A stretch of DNA of 63,153 nt from Bacillota bacterium (GCA_023442635.1 JAEZYR010000145.1:1-63153); one strand, 5' to 3'; counted from the stretch's first letter, positions 1 through 11,100 are shown. Numbers and translations: made by a program. Notes: generated by a model from the sequence alone, not told the origin.

Positions 1-517
1 AGTAAGGGAGCAGGGGCAGGAGGTCTATTTTTGAAAACCACGGTTCGAGATGATAAAAACGACAGTTATCTTCCCAGACTTGTGCGTCGGAATTGCCCCA
101 GCCAGCCAGTAAATACGCGTCAGACTGAGCCTCTTGCCAGGCTTTATAGGCCTGAACAAAGGGAAGTCCTCGCGTAAGAGCCGCATCACTCAGGCCTGTT
201 AACTCGGCTATGTAGGGATTCAGTTTCTTGTAGACCTGTGCCTGAACATACTGAGAGAAAGTATGAGGTCGATCCTTTAAGCCATTCGCCACATCCAGAG
301 GAAAGCTCACAGCCCCTATCTCCATGAGCTCGTCTCGCAAGAAAGCCTTCGCCTGGGCGCCTGGAGGAGCGGTATTCCACTCCAAATCCCAGACGCTAAG
401 CGCGGAAAAAGAGGCCTCTAGGGCCTCCTTTCGTCCTGTGGCCAATCTTAAGCATCTGGCTTGGATGTCCTCCGCCTCGGCCGTAGTTAATTTTTTTATC
501 GTCTCGTTATTGCCCAT
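1..517 (-). CDS. DEDDh-family 3'-5' exonuclease (partial, 3' end beyond window)
   Basis: The reading frame starts at an ATG at 517 and is still open at base 1, giving 172 N-terminal residues. It looks like the 3'-5' exonuclease fold of the KapD/ERI-1 type. Residues 43-47 carry the ExoI motif with D44 and E46. EIGAV follows at 66-70, a typical LTGLSDAAL segment at 106-114, and a GWGNSD segment with D144 at 139-144 that fits ExoII. The ExoIII part is off the window. Family members trim single-stranded nucleic acid 3' ends using two metal ions; the substrate here is unknown. The start overlaps the last 11 bases of the upstream NlpC/P60 gene, so the two are probably translationally coupled. No frameshift is seen. 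Family assignment is fairly firm; the specific role is not. Confidence 0.75.
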   Translation of the reverse strand, partial: MGNNETIKKLTTAEAEDIQARCLRLATGRKEALEASFSALSVWDLEWNTAPPGAQAKAFLRDELMEIGAVSFPLDVANGLKDRPHTFSQYVQAQVYKKLNPYIAELTGLSDAALTRGLPFVQAYKAWQEAQSDAYLLAGWGNSDAQVWEDNCRFYHLEPWFSKIDLLPLLPY

Positions 518-2297
518 TGTCCTTATGACTATAGCGCACATAGCCCGTAATGGGATAGCCGCCATGGTGCAAATGGATAGACTCCTTTTTGATGACGCCC
601 ACCAGGGTGTTCACATGGCAGACTTCCCCATCCCCTACGTAAATCGCAACATGCGTGGTTTCGCCAGCATTCATAGAGTCGTAGAGCACCAGATCGCCTG
701 GGCGTAAGGCCTCCTCGGCAACCCATTGGCCGCCTTCTCCTGGGTAGCCTCTGGTGCTTCTAGGAATCGATATGCCATTCTTGCGATAGACGCTTTGGAC
801 AAAAGAAGAACAGTCGCCCGTATAGGCGCCGCGCATGCTGAGCGCCGTGTCTACAAGAGCCTTGACGATCTCTGGGCTTCGGGGCTCTGCAACAGCAGTT
901 GCAGCCTCACCTTCCTGCTCCCTCCGCAAGTCATCCGCTTCCTTCGCTGTTGTTTCCTCGCTAGGTTCCTCATCCTGCAAAAAGGCACGAGACACAAAGG
1001 CTGGCTTGCCATCCCATTCTACACAGGCAAAGTCCTCATTTTTTAAGTTGATGACTCTAAAAGCCTGACCTCTTCGAACCAGTGTGATGACCTTGGATGC
1101 AAGGTTCGGCTCTTGGCGCACACGCAGTTCATGGTCGCTCGCATAGAGGGTTTGACCCTCGTGACCGTCTGGGGTGATGCGCGAGGGATCCACAGGTCCT
1201 AGGAGCTCCGCAGGCGCGCCATCTATCATGGGGTTGAGCCCTTCTGACCCTTCTGGCTCTGCTAGGCTCTCGCTGGCCTGCACCCCATCTTCTGCCCTGC
1301 CTTCTACAGTCTCGGGCTCACCTTGATCATCGGCTACACGCTTGGGCTGCTCTGCCTTAGTCTCTGTTGAATTCTTTTCGGCGTCTGTTGCGCCCTCCGT
1401 ATTCGCATGCTTAGCAGACAGATCCGCTAAGCGATCTGTTTTTGCATCCGAACGCGTAAGCGCCTCGCCCTCGGGCTTGGCTTCCTTATCTGTCTCTGGC
1501 TCTTCACTTGCAGGTGCTGTTGTCTTTGCTATTGCACGGTCTTCTGCAGTCTTTTTCTCCTGAAGCTTGTCTGCGTCCGGGGCCTGATCCTGACCCTGTG
1601 CTTTCTCACCGCTTGCTGGCTGCTTCAGGCCTGTTGTTGGATCAGAGCCAGTCTTGTCGAGCTTCGCTGCCGTTTTCTCGCTTCCACCTGCAGATGCCTC
1701 AAGCCCTTTTTCTCTCGAAGAAGCGCCCGCTGTTGTGCTCGCTGCTGTGTTTGTATCCGTCGCTGGCCTATCAGGCTTAGCCTTTGTGCCATCTCCTCGC
1801 TCAGCTATCGCGCCGTCTCTCTCGCCTTGTGTTGTCGGGTCTTGAGTGACGTCGTGCCCTTCTGAAGCTACGGCGGCTGAAGGCTGTGTGGTTGGAGCTG
1901 CTGTCGGCTCTGGAAGGCGTACGGGCGTCGACGGGATAACGAAAGTCTCAACCATCGGGCTTTCCCCACGATTCAAAAGCTGAACAGGGGAATCTATCGC
2001 AGCTTGAAGGCTGCGCACTTCGGTTGTTGGGCTCGTCTCCCGAAGCTGAGCTGGCTCTGTCGCATTGTCATACTGAATTTGCTGAGGTGACCAGTGACGA
2101 AATAAAAGAACGCATGCCGTCAAAGCAATAGCTGCCATCAGGAAAAGGACAGGTAAATACAAAAAGCCTTGCCTAGGTCTAGCCTTGGCATGCGTATAGG
2201 TTGTACGAGGTCTGGGTTCGGCGCTTCGGGCGCTGCTTCGTCTGCGGCGTACGCGTCTAGCGCGGATCACGGGGGGCTGTTTCTTCTGCTCTTGCAT
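507..2297 (-). CDS. Membrane-anchored NlpC/P60 cell-wall hydrolase with SH3 domain
   Basis: This 596-residue protein should cut peptidoglycan stem peptides outside the membrane. A basic cytoplasmic N-terminus (1-42) is followed by one membrane helix (about 44-66). Then comes a very long low-complexity stretch rich in T, E, K, D and A (about 90-370), probably a wall-spanning spacer. A bacterial SH3 domain follows at about 385-442 and an NlpC/P60 domain at 476-596. The catalytic cysteine is C496 in DCSSFV, the histidine is H549 in THVAIYVG, and H561 is the likely third residue. The start ATG at 2297 has an AGGAG six bases upstream. The exonuclease gene overlaps its end. The spacer is unusually long for the family and is uniformly acidic and basic in alternation. 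The hydrolase assignment is firm; the bond cut (usually D-Glu to diamino acid) is inferred from the family. Confidence 0.88.
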   Translation of the reverse strand: MQEQKKQPPVIRARRVRRRRSSARSAEPRPRTTYTHAKARPRQGFLYLPVLFLMAAIALTACVLLFRHWSPQQIQYDNATEPAQLRETSPTTEVRSLQAAIDSPVQLLNRGESPMVETFVIPSTPVRLPEPTAAPTTQPSAAVASEGHDVTQDPTTQGERDGAIAERGDGTKAKPDRPATDTNTAASTTAGASSREKGLEASAGGSEKTAAKLDKTGSDPTTGLKQPASGEKAQGQDQAPDADKLQEKKTAEDRAIAKTTAPASEEPETDKEAKPEGEALTRSDAKTDRLADLSAKHANTEGATDAEKNSTETKAEQPKRVADDQGEPETVEGRAEDGVQASESLAEPEGSEGLNPMIDGAPAELLGPVDPSRITPDGHEGQTLYASDHELRVRQEPNLASKVITLVRRGQAFRVINLKNEDFACVEWDGKPAFVSRAFLQDEEPSEETTAKEADDLRREQEGEAATAVAEPRSPEIVKALVDTALSMRGAYTGDCSSFVQSVYRKNGISIPRSTRGYPGEGGQWVAEEALRPGDLVLYDSMNAGETTHVAIYVGDGEVCHVNTLVGVIKKESIHLHHGGYPITGYVRYSHKDNGQ

Positions 2298-2411
2298 GAT
2301 ACTCCTCTCACTGTTAGGAAGCCTCGCGCCAGCTGTTGGGCACGGGGATTCGCAAACAGCGAGTGAAAGTATATAGGAAGACAGGCCTCAAAATCAAGGA
2401 ATATGACAGTT

Positions 2412-2449
2412 ATATGACAAACAATAGCTCTTTCTGCCTGCTATTGTTT
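2412..2449 (-). terminator. Hairpin downstream of MFS gene
   Basis: A perfect 10-base inverted repeat (AAACAATAGC at 2419-2428 against GCTATTGTTT at 2440-2449, 11-base loop) lies 55 bases after the MFS stop codon. On the minus strand it ends in TTTG and then a T/A-rich run, so it is a plausible but weak intrinsic terminator. The remaining 115 bases up to the NlpC/P60 start should hold that gene's promoter; I could not pick one confidently. Confidence 0.5.
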
Positions 2450-2503
2450 CGGATAGATTGCATGTGGGATGAAACTAAAGCCCTATAAGTAATCCCAAAG
2501 CGC

Positions 2504-4240
2504 TCAGCGCCTTCTCAGACGTCGCCACGTCCTAGGTACGGCCTGCTGAATGTCCTGCCCCAGACGGCGATGAAAGTCTCGATAACTGAGCCGCTCGACG
2601 CCTTCCACTGGGTTATGCGCCACCGCAAGTTCTGCCGACTTTTCTTCCTTGCCCTCTACTGGTCGCGCTTTTAATTTAGGGGCAATAAAAAGGACAGCTG
2701 ATGTACGGATGATCAGAGCAAGGAATAACAGCACGTGCAAAGGCTCAATGCGGCCTGACCCCAACCAGGGCAAGCGCCACTGAGCCAAAGGCCCGCGCAG
2801 CGCATCTGAAAGTAAGCCGCCAATGAGGATGGCCGGGGCAATGCCGAAAAGATTATTCGCGATAGCTTTAGCTGTGATGTAGGCTGGCCTTTTGGCTTCA
2901 GGCGCCAAAAAGATGGTCATGTTGAAAACGGCCAAGTCCGTCGCCACGCCCGTAATGCCCCAGGCAAAGTTGATCAGGATGATCCCCCACCAGGTTTCGG
3001 GCACAATCAAGAACCACGCAATAGGCGAAATGGCACTCCACAGGCCAAAATAGATAAGGACATTACGGTAGCCGAAGTAATCGCTCAGTTGCCCTGTTTT
3101 TTTGATAAAAAGAATAGTCGCTAGACCTGGCACAAAGACCGTCAGCGCCATCTGTGTGCCAAGGGGAATGTGTAGGGTCTGGAGCATATAGACATTGATG
3201 TAGGGCGAATTGATCTGTAAGCCAAAATAGTAAATCGCCGAAAAAAGGAGCACAGGGCGGTAATAAGGATCTTGAAAAGGCTCTAGCAGGTCAGCCAAAA
3301 GCTGTCGCCCATGGTGAACGAGGCGCAGCGGGGCTGGCAGCTGCGTTCGGCTAACATGGGTTCCAGCTCGCAGAATAGGCACTCTAGGCCAGCCAAAGCG
3401 CTTCTCTCGAAGCTTTCGTCCTGCCTTTGCTTCATCACTGTTTTTGGCCTTTTCCTTCTCTAGCAAGGCTTGAGCCACCGCAACATCTCTAGCCCACTGC
3501 GGCCGTCTGACAAAAAAGAAGGTTGAAATATCCAAGCAGCCAAAAATACCCGCTAAGCAAAAGAGAAGGGCGTACTTATAGGGCCAGCTTCGAAGCGCAT
3601 TGGTCAAAAAGGTGGCCACCAAGGCATAAAGCAGAGTCGAAATGGTCATGAGCTTCTGCCTTTGACCAAACCAACGTCCAGAAACAGGGGCTGGTACCGT
3701 CAAGCCGAGCCAAGTCTGGTAGGTCAAGTCGGCCATCCAGTTCACACCCGAGGCAATACCCATCAAAAAGAAGACAAAGCCTATCAAAAACTCCTGCCCA
3801 ACCGTCCCTATAAAAGCGGTTACGAGGCCGAGCACGATGAAGCAAATGCGCACGAACATCGTTGTGATGATCAGAACGCGCTTGAGGTTAGGGCGGCGCT
3901 GCAAAAAACGGGCAAAAGGAATCTGGGTCACGACCACCACGTAAGGCAAGGCAAGCAGCACACCCAGAAGGCTATCGGATATGCCAAGTTCTTCTTTGAG
4001 GTAGGCTGTAAAGATGCTAGAAGCAGCAGGAAAGCCCGTGATAACGGTGTAGAGCATACCCACCGTAACCGCCATGATGATGAGGTACAGGTCTTTTCGG
4101 GTAGCCCCATCAATCAGCATCCCGAAGCTCTGTTTGGGCTGCGAAAAATCAAAAAAAAGTCGTAGGCGCTCAGATCGCTCGGATTGCTGCTTGCTAGCGT
4201 CCACCGCTGGCCCTCCTGGATTGCTGATGTCTACTAACAC
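2504..4240 (-). CDS. Major facilitator superfamily transporter
   Basis: A 578-residue polytopic membrane protein. Hydrophobic segments run from about residue 50 to 235 and again from about 325 to 535, consistent with two six-helix halves. They are separated by a large charged cytoplasmic loop of roughly 80 residues, rich in K/E then R. A cytoplasmic tail of about 45 residues ends in a basic run. The pattern fits an MFS permease with secondary transport; nothing in the sequence fixes the substrate. The frame opens with a GTG at 4240 with only a weak ribosome binding site; ATG at residue 41 (MLIDGATRKD) is the alternative start and would remove a soluble N-terminus. It follows rpoC but is separated from it by a strong terminator, so it is its own unit. 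Confidence 0.75.
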   Translation of the reverse strand: MLVDISNPGGPAVDASKQQSERSERLRLFFDFSQPKQSFGMLIDGATRKDLYLIIMAVTVGMLYTVITGFPAASSIFTAYLKEELGISDSLLGVLLALPYVVVVTQIPFARFLQRRPNLKRVLIITTMFVRICFIVLGLVTAFIGTVGQEFLIGFVFFLMGIASGVNWMADLTYQTWLGLTVPAPVSGRWFGQRQKLMTISTLLYALVATFLTNALRSWPYKYALLFCLAGIFGCLDISTFFFVRRPQWARDVAVAQALLEKEKAKNSDEAKAGRKLREKRFGWPRVPILRAGTHVSRTQLPAPLRLVHHGRQLLADLLEPFQDPYYRPVLLFSAIYYFGLQINSPYINVYMLQTLHIPLGTQMALTVFVPGLATILFIKKTGQLSDYFGYRNVLIYFGLWSAISPIAWFLIVPETWWGIILINFAWGITGVATDLAVFNMTIFLAPEAKRPAYITAKAIANNLFGIAPAILIGGLLSDALRGPLAQWRLPWLGSGRIEPLHVLLFLALIIRTSAVLFIAPKLKARPVEGKEEKSAELAVAHNPVEGVERLSYRDFHRRLGQDIQQAVPRTWRRLRRR

Positions 4241-4331
4241 GCTCGGCTGTCTTCTTTTGGCATGTTAGCGCTCTGTATTGTACCGATTTTAGGCCGACTA
4301 AATGCAGACAAATCCACTTCGTTTCTCTCAC

Positions 4332-4363
4332 AAAAAGGATGGGAACCTGAGTGGTCCCCATCC
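4332..4363 (-). terminator. Intrinsic terminator of rpoBC
   Basis: On the minus strand an 11-base stem with one mismatch (arms 4353-4363 and 4337-4347) is followed at once by five T (4332-4336). It sits 62 bases after the rpoC stop codon. This is the clearest terminator in the left arm. Confidence 0.85.
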
Positions 4364-4424
4364 TACAGTGTTTTGTGCCTTTATTGGTGCTCAGCAGTGG
4401 TGCGAGCATCACCCACAAGACTTA

Positions 4425-7400
4425 TCAGAAGAAAGTAGCTGTTTGTTGTGAGCCATCGCCTTCTGACCACATCTGCGCGTCATCATCCTCATCACGAGCT
4501 GGGCGCGTGCTTTGGGGCAAGTCTGCCAAGTGCCAAGTCGGCTCGAAACGACCTTCAGCAATGGCCTCCTGAGCCTCTTGGCGCAGATGCTCATCCAGGC
4601 CTGGCGTCTCCATGAGCTCTTCGTTTTCCTTAATGACTGGGACGGCCGTCACATTGCGATAGCTGCGCAGACCTGTACCAGCTGGAATAAGGGTACCGAT
4701 AATAACATTCTCCTTGAGACCGATCAGCGGATCGACCTTGCCCTTGACAGCTGCATCGGTCAGTACGCGTGTTGTCTCTTGGAAAGAAGCTGCCGAGAGG
4801 AAGCTGTCCGTCGCCAAGCTGGCCTTGGTGATACCCAGCAAGATGCGCTTGCCAACAGGTGGCTCGGTGCCATTTTCTTCGGCCTCTTTGAGGGCAGCTT
4901 CGTATTGCAGCAAGTCCACCATCGTACCTGTCATCAAGTTGCTGTCACCTGCATCGTCGATGCGGACTTTGCGCAGCATCTGACGGGTGATGATCTCAAC
5001 GTGCTTGTCATTGATGTCAACACCGTTGTTGTTATAGACCTTGACAACTTCGGAGATGATGTAGCGCTGAACGCCTTCGGGTCCTTTGACACGCATGATG
5101 TCGTGGGGGTTGACCGAACCCTCTGTGATGAGATCACCAGCCTCAATCACTTCGCCTTCGCTGACACGCAATTGTGCACCCGCTGGCAAGGGGTAGCTCA
5201 CGGCTTCGTTGTCAGCAGTCGTCACCACAACTTCGCGCTTGCGACGAGAGCCCTCAACAAATGAAACCGTACCGCTCAATTCGCTCATGATGGCCTGACC
5301 CTTGGGCTTGCGGGCCTCAAAGAGTTCCTCAACACGAGGTAGACCCTGCGTGATATCCGTACCAGAAGCAATACCGCCCGTGTGGAAGTTACGCATGGTG
5401 AGCTGCGTACCAGGTTCACCGATGGACTGAGCTGCCATGATACCGACGGCCTCACCTGCTACGACGGGCTCACCCGTTGCCAGGTTGGTGCCGTAGCATT
5501 TGGCGCAAATACCGTGCTTGCACTGGCAGTTAAAGACGGTGCGGATCGGCACGCGCTCAATACCCGCTGCCGCGATGGCTTCGGCCATTTCGGGTGTAAT
5601 AATTTCACCCTTTTTGACCAGGACGACGCCCGTTTCAGGATGGACGACATCGAGTGCTGCCGTACGGCCAAGAATGCGGTCCTTCAGGCTCTTGACGGCG
5701 TGCTTGCTGCCGTCCAAAGCACTGATGGTCAAGGCCGTCATCCAAGTAAATTCCGTCGTGCCGCAGTCATCTTCGCGAACGATGATGTCCTGAGCAACGT
5801 CTACCAGACGGCGGGTCAGATAACCCGAGTCAGCGGTCTTTAGAGCGGTATCCGAAAGTGCTTTACGGGCACCGTGGCTGGAAATAAAGAACTCCAACAC
5901 GTTCATGCCTTCACGGAGGTTGGACTTGATCGGAATTTCGATCGTCTGACCTGAGGTATCGGCCATGTTACCGCGCATACCAGCCAGCTGCTTGATCTGA
6001 GCAAGCGAGCCACGAGCACCCGACTGTGACATCTGCTGAATGGGGTTGTCATCTGGCAAGCTATCGCGAAGGGCATTCGTGATGGCGTCCGTCGTCTTGC
6101 GCCAGACATCGATGGTCGCATTTTTGCGGCCCTCTTCGCTCGTCATACCACGGCGGTGCATCTCGTTGATCTGGGCGACGCGCTTCTCGGCCTCTTCGAG
6201 GAAGCTCTGCTTGACTCCTGGCACGATCATGTCATACACACCAATGGAAATACCTGAACGTGTGGAATACTTGTAGCCTAGCTCTTTGATCTGATCTAGA
6301 ACCTTGGCCGTGAAAGGAATGCCGTTGGCGTGGATGCAGCGGTCGATGATTTGTCCTAGCTGCTTTTTGCCGACACGGTCATTGATTTCAGGGATTAAGA
6401 AATTAGCGTCATCACGGCGGTCAACATAGCCTAGGTTCTGAGGGATCACCTCATTGAAGATCAAGCGGCCGAGTGTGCTCTCCACGGTGCGGTGCTGGAT
6501 CTTGCCATCGGCGTCTTTGGCGAAGCGGCGGACCAGGATCGGGTCTTGCAGAGTGATGATGTGTTGGTCATACGCGATTTGAGCCTCATCCAAGCTGCTA
6601 AAGGCTGGCAAGGGCTTGTCTTTTTCGGACTCAGGACGCTCTTTGCGTGTCGTGAGGTAGTTGATACCCAAAATCATGTCCTGAGCTGGCACCGTAACGG
6701 GTTTACCATCCTGAGGCTTCAGTAGGTTGTTGGCCGACAGCATCAAATAGCGCGACTCGGCTTGGGCCTCAGCGGACAACGGTACGTGGACAGCCATCTG
6801 GTCGCCGTCAAAGTCAGCGTTATATGCCGTACAGACAAGGGGATGCAATTTGATGGCACGACCTTCGACAAGCACGGGCTCAAAGGCCTGAATACCCAAA
6901 CGGTGAAGGGTTGGGGCGCGGTTCAGCAAAACAGGGTGGTCTTTGATAACTTCTTCGAGGATATCCCAGACCACATCGGCGCCACGCTCGACCATTTTTT
7001 TGGCGGCTTTGATGTTTTGGGCATAGCCATCCTGCTCCAAACGGCGCATCACAAAGGGTTTGAAGAGTTCAACCGCCATCTCTTTTGGCAGGCCGCATTG
7101 GTGCAGTTTGAGCTCAGGGCCGACAACGATAACCGAACGGCCTGAATAGCCAACACGCTTACCCAACAAGTTCTGCCGGAAACGACCCTGCTTACCTTTG
7201 AGAAGATCCGAAAGGCTCTTGAGGGCGCGGTTTGAGACACCCGTGACAGGGCGGCCACGGCGGCCGTTATCGATCAAAGCATCAACGGCTTCCTGCAGCA
7301 TGCGCTTTTCGTTGCGCACCATGATCTGGGGAGCGCCCAAATCGAGAAGCTTTGACAAGCGGTTGTTGCGGTTGATGACACGGCGGTAAAGGTCATTCAG

Positions 7401-8186
7401 GTCTGAGGTTGCAAACCGGCCGCCATCCAGCTGCACCATAGGGCGCAATTCTGGTGGCAGAACAGGTAGAACCTCGAGGATCATCCACTCAGGACGGTTG
7501 CCAGAGCTGCGGAAGCTTTCGACTACTTCGAGGCGCTTGATGATGCGTGAGCGCTTTTGGCCACTGGCACTGTGCAAGTCCTTGCGCAGTTGCTCTGCCA
7601 AAGCGTCCACGTCAATATCTTCTAGTAGCTGCTTGACGGCTTCGGCACCCATTTGGGCACTAAAGGCCTGGCGACCCCAATCGCGCTGTGCCTCGCGGTA
7701 TTCACGATCCGTAAGGAGCTGCTTGTACTCCAGGTTGGTCTTACCTGGATCGATGACAACGTAGCTCGCAAAGTAGAGCACGCGCTCCAAGTTGCGAGGC
7801 GACATATCCAGGATCAAGCCCATGCGGCTGGGGATACCACGAAAATACCAAATGTGTGAAACAGGGGCGGCCAGCTTGATGTGACCCATGCGCTCACGGC
7901 GTACCTTTGCCTTCGTGACCTCAACACCGCAGCGATCGCAAACGATGCCACGGTAGCGGATTTTTTTGTACTTGCCACAATGGCATTCGTAGTCTTTGGT
8001 GGGTCCAAAGATACGCTCACAAAAGAGGCCATCGCGCTCAGGTTTCAGCGTGCGGTAATTGATCGTTTCTGGCTTCTTGACTTCACCATACGACCATTCG
8101 AGGATGCTAGTCGGCGAAGCCAAATTGATACCGATTTCCTCGATATGGTTCATCTCCATATTTCGACGTGTGTCACGTTCTGCCAT
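4425..8186 (-). CDS. rpoC: RNA polymerase beta' subunit
   Basis: Beta' subunit of the core RNA polymerase. The N-terminal zinc site shows CHC and CDRC spaced as usual (about residues 70-90). The catalytic NADFDGDQMAVH, whose three aspartates hold the active-site magnesium, lies near residue 460. The second zinc site uses a cysteine in EDDCGTTE and the CQCKHGICAKC cluster. The frame is open to a GTG at 8198 that overlaps the rpoB stop, but I choose the ATG at 8186 because GAGTGAGGA lies just upstream of it. This gives 1253 residues, slightly longer than most Firmicute homologues. It is cotranscribed with rpoB and ends before the terminator at 4332-4363. The C-terminal 25 residues are acidic and nonconserved. 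Identity is certain; the start is probable. Confidence 0.98.
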   Translation of the reverse strand: MAERDTRRNMEMNHIEEIGINLASPTSILEWSYGEVKKPETINYRTLKPERDGLFCERIFGPTKDYECHCGKYKKIRYRGIVCDRCGVEVTKAKVRRERMGHIKLAAPVSHIWYFRGIPSRMGLILDMSPRNLERVLYFASYVVIDPGKTNLEYKQLLTDREYREAQRDWGRQAFSAQMGAEAVKQLLEDIDVDALAEQLRKDLHSASGQKRSRIIKRLEVVESFRSSGNRPEWMILEVLPVLPPELRPMVQLDGGRFATSDLNDLYRRVINRNNRLSKLLDLGAPQIMVRNEKRMLQEAVDALIDNGRRGRPVTGVSNRALKSLSDLLKGKQGRFRQNLLGKRVGYSGRSVIVVGPELKLHQCGLPKEMAVELFKPFVMRRLEQDGYAQNIKAAKKMVERGADVVWDILEEVIKDHPVLLNRAPTLHRLGIQAFEPVLVEGRAIKLHPLVCTAYNADFDGDQMAVHVPLSAEAQAESRYLMLSANNLLKPQDGKPVTVPAQDMILGINYLTTRKERPESEKDKPLPAFSSLDEAQIAYDQHIITLQDPILVRRFAKDADGKIQHRTVESTLGRLIFNEVIPQNLGYVDRRDDANFLIPEINDRVGKKQLGQIIDRCIHANGIPFTAKVLDQIKELGYKYSTRSGISIGVYDMIVPGVKQSFLEEAEKRVAQINEMHRRGMTSEEGRKNATIDVWRKTTDAITNALRDSLPDDNPIQQMSQSGARGSLAQIKQLAGMRGNMADTSGQTIEIPIKSNLREGMNVLEFFISSHGARKALSDTALKTADSGYLTRRLVDVAQDIIVREDDCGTTEFTWMTALTISALDGSKHAVKSLKDRILGRTAALDVVHPETGVVLVKKGEIITPEMAEAIAAAGIERVPIRTVFNCQCKHGICAKCYGTNLATGEPVVAGEAVGIMAAQSIGEPGTQLTMRNFHTGGIASGTDITQGLPRVEELFEARKPKGQAIMSELSGTVSFVEGSRRKREVVVTTADNEAVSYPLPAGAQLRVSEGEVIEAGDLITEGSVNPHDIMRVKGPEGVQRYIISEVVKVYNNNGVDINDKHVEIITRQMLRKVRIDDAGDSNLMTGTMVDLLQYEAALKEAEENGTEPPVGKRILLGITKASLATDSFLSAASFQETTRVLTDAAVKGKVDPLIGLKENVIIGTLIPAGTGLRSYRNVTAVPVIKENEELMETPGLDEHLRQEAQEAIAEGRFEPTWHLADLPQSTRPARDEDDDAQMWSEGDGSQQTATFF

Positions 8187-8194
8187 CTTCGTCC

Positions 8195-11100
8195 TCACTC
8201 GCCTTGTTCTTCAAGCTGGAGCTCTGTCTGCTCTGCCTGATCAGCCTCAGCTGCTTCTGCGTTGTTGTCTAATTCTTCGAGCAAGCTTGCGTTTTGCTCC
8301 AGGTCTGCCTCCAAAGCGGCAATCATGCGACGAGCCGATTGCTCCGCGGGATCCAAGCCCTCGCCTTCGTTCGAGGCGCCCTCACCGAATTGAAGATCGC
8401 CCCCCTCAGCCTGCTTGTTGCGGCGTAGGGTCTGCTGGGGCTGATCGTCATCGGCGTCTTCGCGCATCTCAAGCCGCTCGCGGTTGCTGGAGAAAATCTT
8501 GATGTCCAAGCAGAGCGACTGCAGTTCTTTGACCAGGACTTTGAAGGACTCAGGCACACCAGACTCGGGCACGTTCTCACCCTTGACGATAGCTTCGTAG
8601 GTCTTGGTACGGCCTGTAATATCATCCGACTTGACCGTCAGAATTTCACGCAGTGTGTAAGCTGCACCGTAGGCCTTGAGAGCCCAGACTTCCATTTCAC
8701 CAAAACGCTGGCCGCCAAACTGAGCCTTACCACCCAAGGGCTGCTGGGTGACGAGCGAGTAAGGTCCGATCGAGCGAGCGTGGATCTTGTCATCGACCAA
8801 GTGGTGTAGCTTCAGGTAGTACATGATGCCCACTGTAATGCGGTTCTCAAAGGGTTCGCCCGTGCGGCCATCGTAGAGGATGGTCTTACCATCGGGATCA
8901 ATGCCAGCTTTTTCGAAGATCTCGCTGACATCCTTTTCGTTGGCGCCGTCGAAAACAGGGGTTGCGACCTTGATACCCAAGTCGCGAGCTGCCCGACCCA
9001 AGTGAACTTCCAGCAACTGGCCGATGTTCATACGCGAAGGCACGCCCATCGGGTTGAGCACGATGTCGAGCGGTGTACCGTCGGGCAAGAAGGGCATGTC
9101 CTCCTCAGGCAAGATGCGTGAGACAACACCTTTGTTACCGTGGCGGCCAGCCATCTTGTCACCGACTGAGATCTTGCGTTTTTGCGCAACATAGACGCGC
9201 ACCATGCGGTTAACGCCATGCTTCAGGCGCATATCCTCATCTTCGCCATCGCGGTTGAACTCAACCACATTCACGACGATACCAGACTCACCGTGGGGCA
9301 CACGGGTTGAGGTATCGCGGACTTCACGAATTTTCTCGCCGAAGATGGCTCGATAAAGACGCTCTTCAGGGGTAAGCTCCGTTTCGCCTTTTGGCGTGAC
9401 CTTACCGACCAGAATGTCACCCGAACGAACCTCTGCACCGATGCGAACGATACCCTTTTCATCGAGATCGCGCATAGCGTCATCGCTGACATTCGGGATT
9501 TCAGGCGTGATTTCTTCTGGTCCCAACTTCGTATCACGGGCCTCGCATTCGTATTCCTCAATATGAATGGAGGTGTAAACATCATCGCGCACCAGACGCT
9601 CATTGATCAGAACAGCGTCTTCGTAGTTGTAGCCTTCCCAGCTCATAAAGCCGATCAGGACGTTTTTGCCCAACGCGAGTTCGCCGTTGTCTGTAGAAGG
9701 ACCGTCGGCGATGATGTCGCCCGCTTTGACCTCATCACCAATGGAAACCAAGGGGCGCTGGTTCACACAGTTGCTCTGGTTGGAGCGCTGGTACTTAGTG
9801 AGGTGGTAGTGGTCGCGTTCGTCCTTGCCGTGAAGGATGATGATTTCATCAGATGAAACCCAGTCTACGACACCGTCGCGACGAGCAATGACGCAAACGC
9901 CGCTGTCACGTGCCGCATAGTACTCCATACCTGTACCGACAATAGGCGCCTCCGTGCGGATAAGCGGCACAGCCTGGCGCTGCATGTTCGAACCCATGAG
10001 GGCGCGGTTCGCGTCGTCGTTGCCGAGGAAAGGAATCAAGCTGGTGGCAACTGAGACGACCTGTTTGGGCGAGACGTCCATAAGATCGACGCGGCTGGAC
10101 TCGACCTCAAGGAATTTGTCGAGCCAACGAACGGTAATACGGGGCGAGATAAAGTGTCCTTCTTCATCCAGGGGCTCATTGGCCTGTGCAATGTAGAAGT
10201 AGTCTTCTTTGTCTGCTGTCAGGTAGCGAACCTCATCGGTCACGCAGCCCTTTTCTTTGTCATAAACACGATAGGGTGTTTCGATAAAGCCGTATTCGTT
10301 GACACGAGCGTAAGTGGCTAGAGAGTTAATCAAGCCGATGTTGGGTCCTTCAGGCGTTTCGATAGGACACATACGGCCATAATGGGAGGTGTGAACGTCG
10401 CGGACTTCGAAGTTCGCGCGATCACGCGAAAGACCGCCTGGACCCAGAGCCGAAAGGCGGCGTTTGTGGGTCAGCTCGGCCAGAGGGTTCTGCTGGTCCA
10501 TGAACTGCGATAACTGGGAAGAACCAAAGAACTCTTTGATCGCGGCTGAGATAGCTCTGGCGTTGACCAAAGACTGCGGCGTCATGCTCTCGATGTTTTG
10601 AACCGCTGCCAAGCGCTCACGTACGGTCTTTTCCATACGGGCAAAGCCAACGCGAACCTGGTTTTGCAGCAGTTCACCGACGCTACGGATGCGGCGGTTG
10701 CCCAGGTGGTCAATGTCATCCACCTCGCCAACACCATAGAAAAGTCCCAACAAATAGGAGACAGAGGCGACGATGTCCTCGATGACCAAATGGCGTGGGC
10801 AAAGCTGGGCGATGTCCCGGCTCAACGTTTCGCTCAGCGCAGCTACCAGGTCGAAGTCTGCCTCTTCTGCCTGGCGTGCGTTGACCTCGGTCACGACCTG
10901 GCGGAGGGCCTCAAAACGCACCATCTCGCGGATGCCGCAAGATGGCAGATCGAGCATTTCAAGAGCCTTGGCTCCATAGATTTCCTGCAAGAATTTGAGG
11001 GCATCAACACGCTGATTGCCGATCACGCGCAGGTCTTGTTCCGCCTCAATAAAGGTCTCACCACTGCGCAAGATCGGGCGAATGTCCACCGAAACAACGC

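Noticed and set aside
10480..10520. Rifampicin resistance in rpoB
   Set aside because: The residues at the main resistance positions (D, H, S of the cluster) are the sensitive type.
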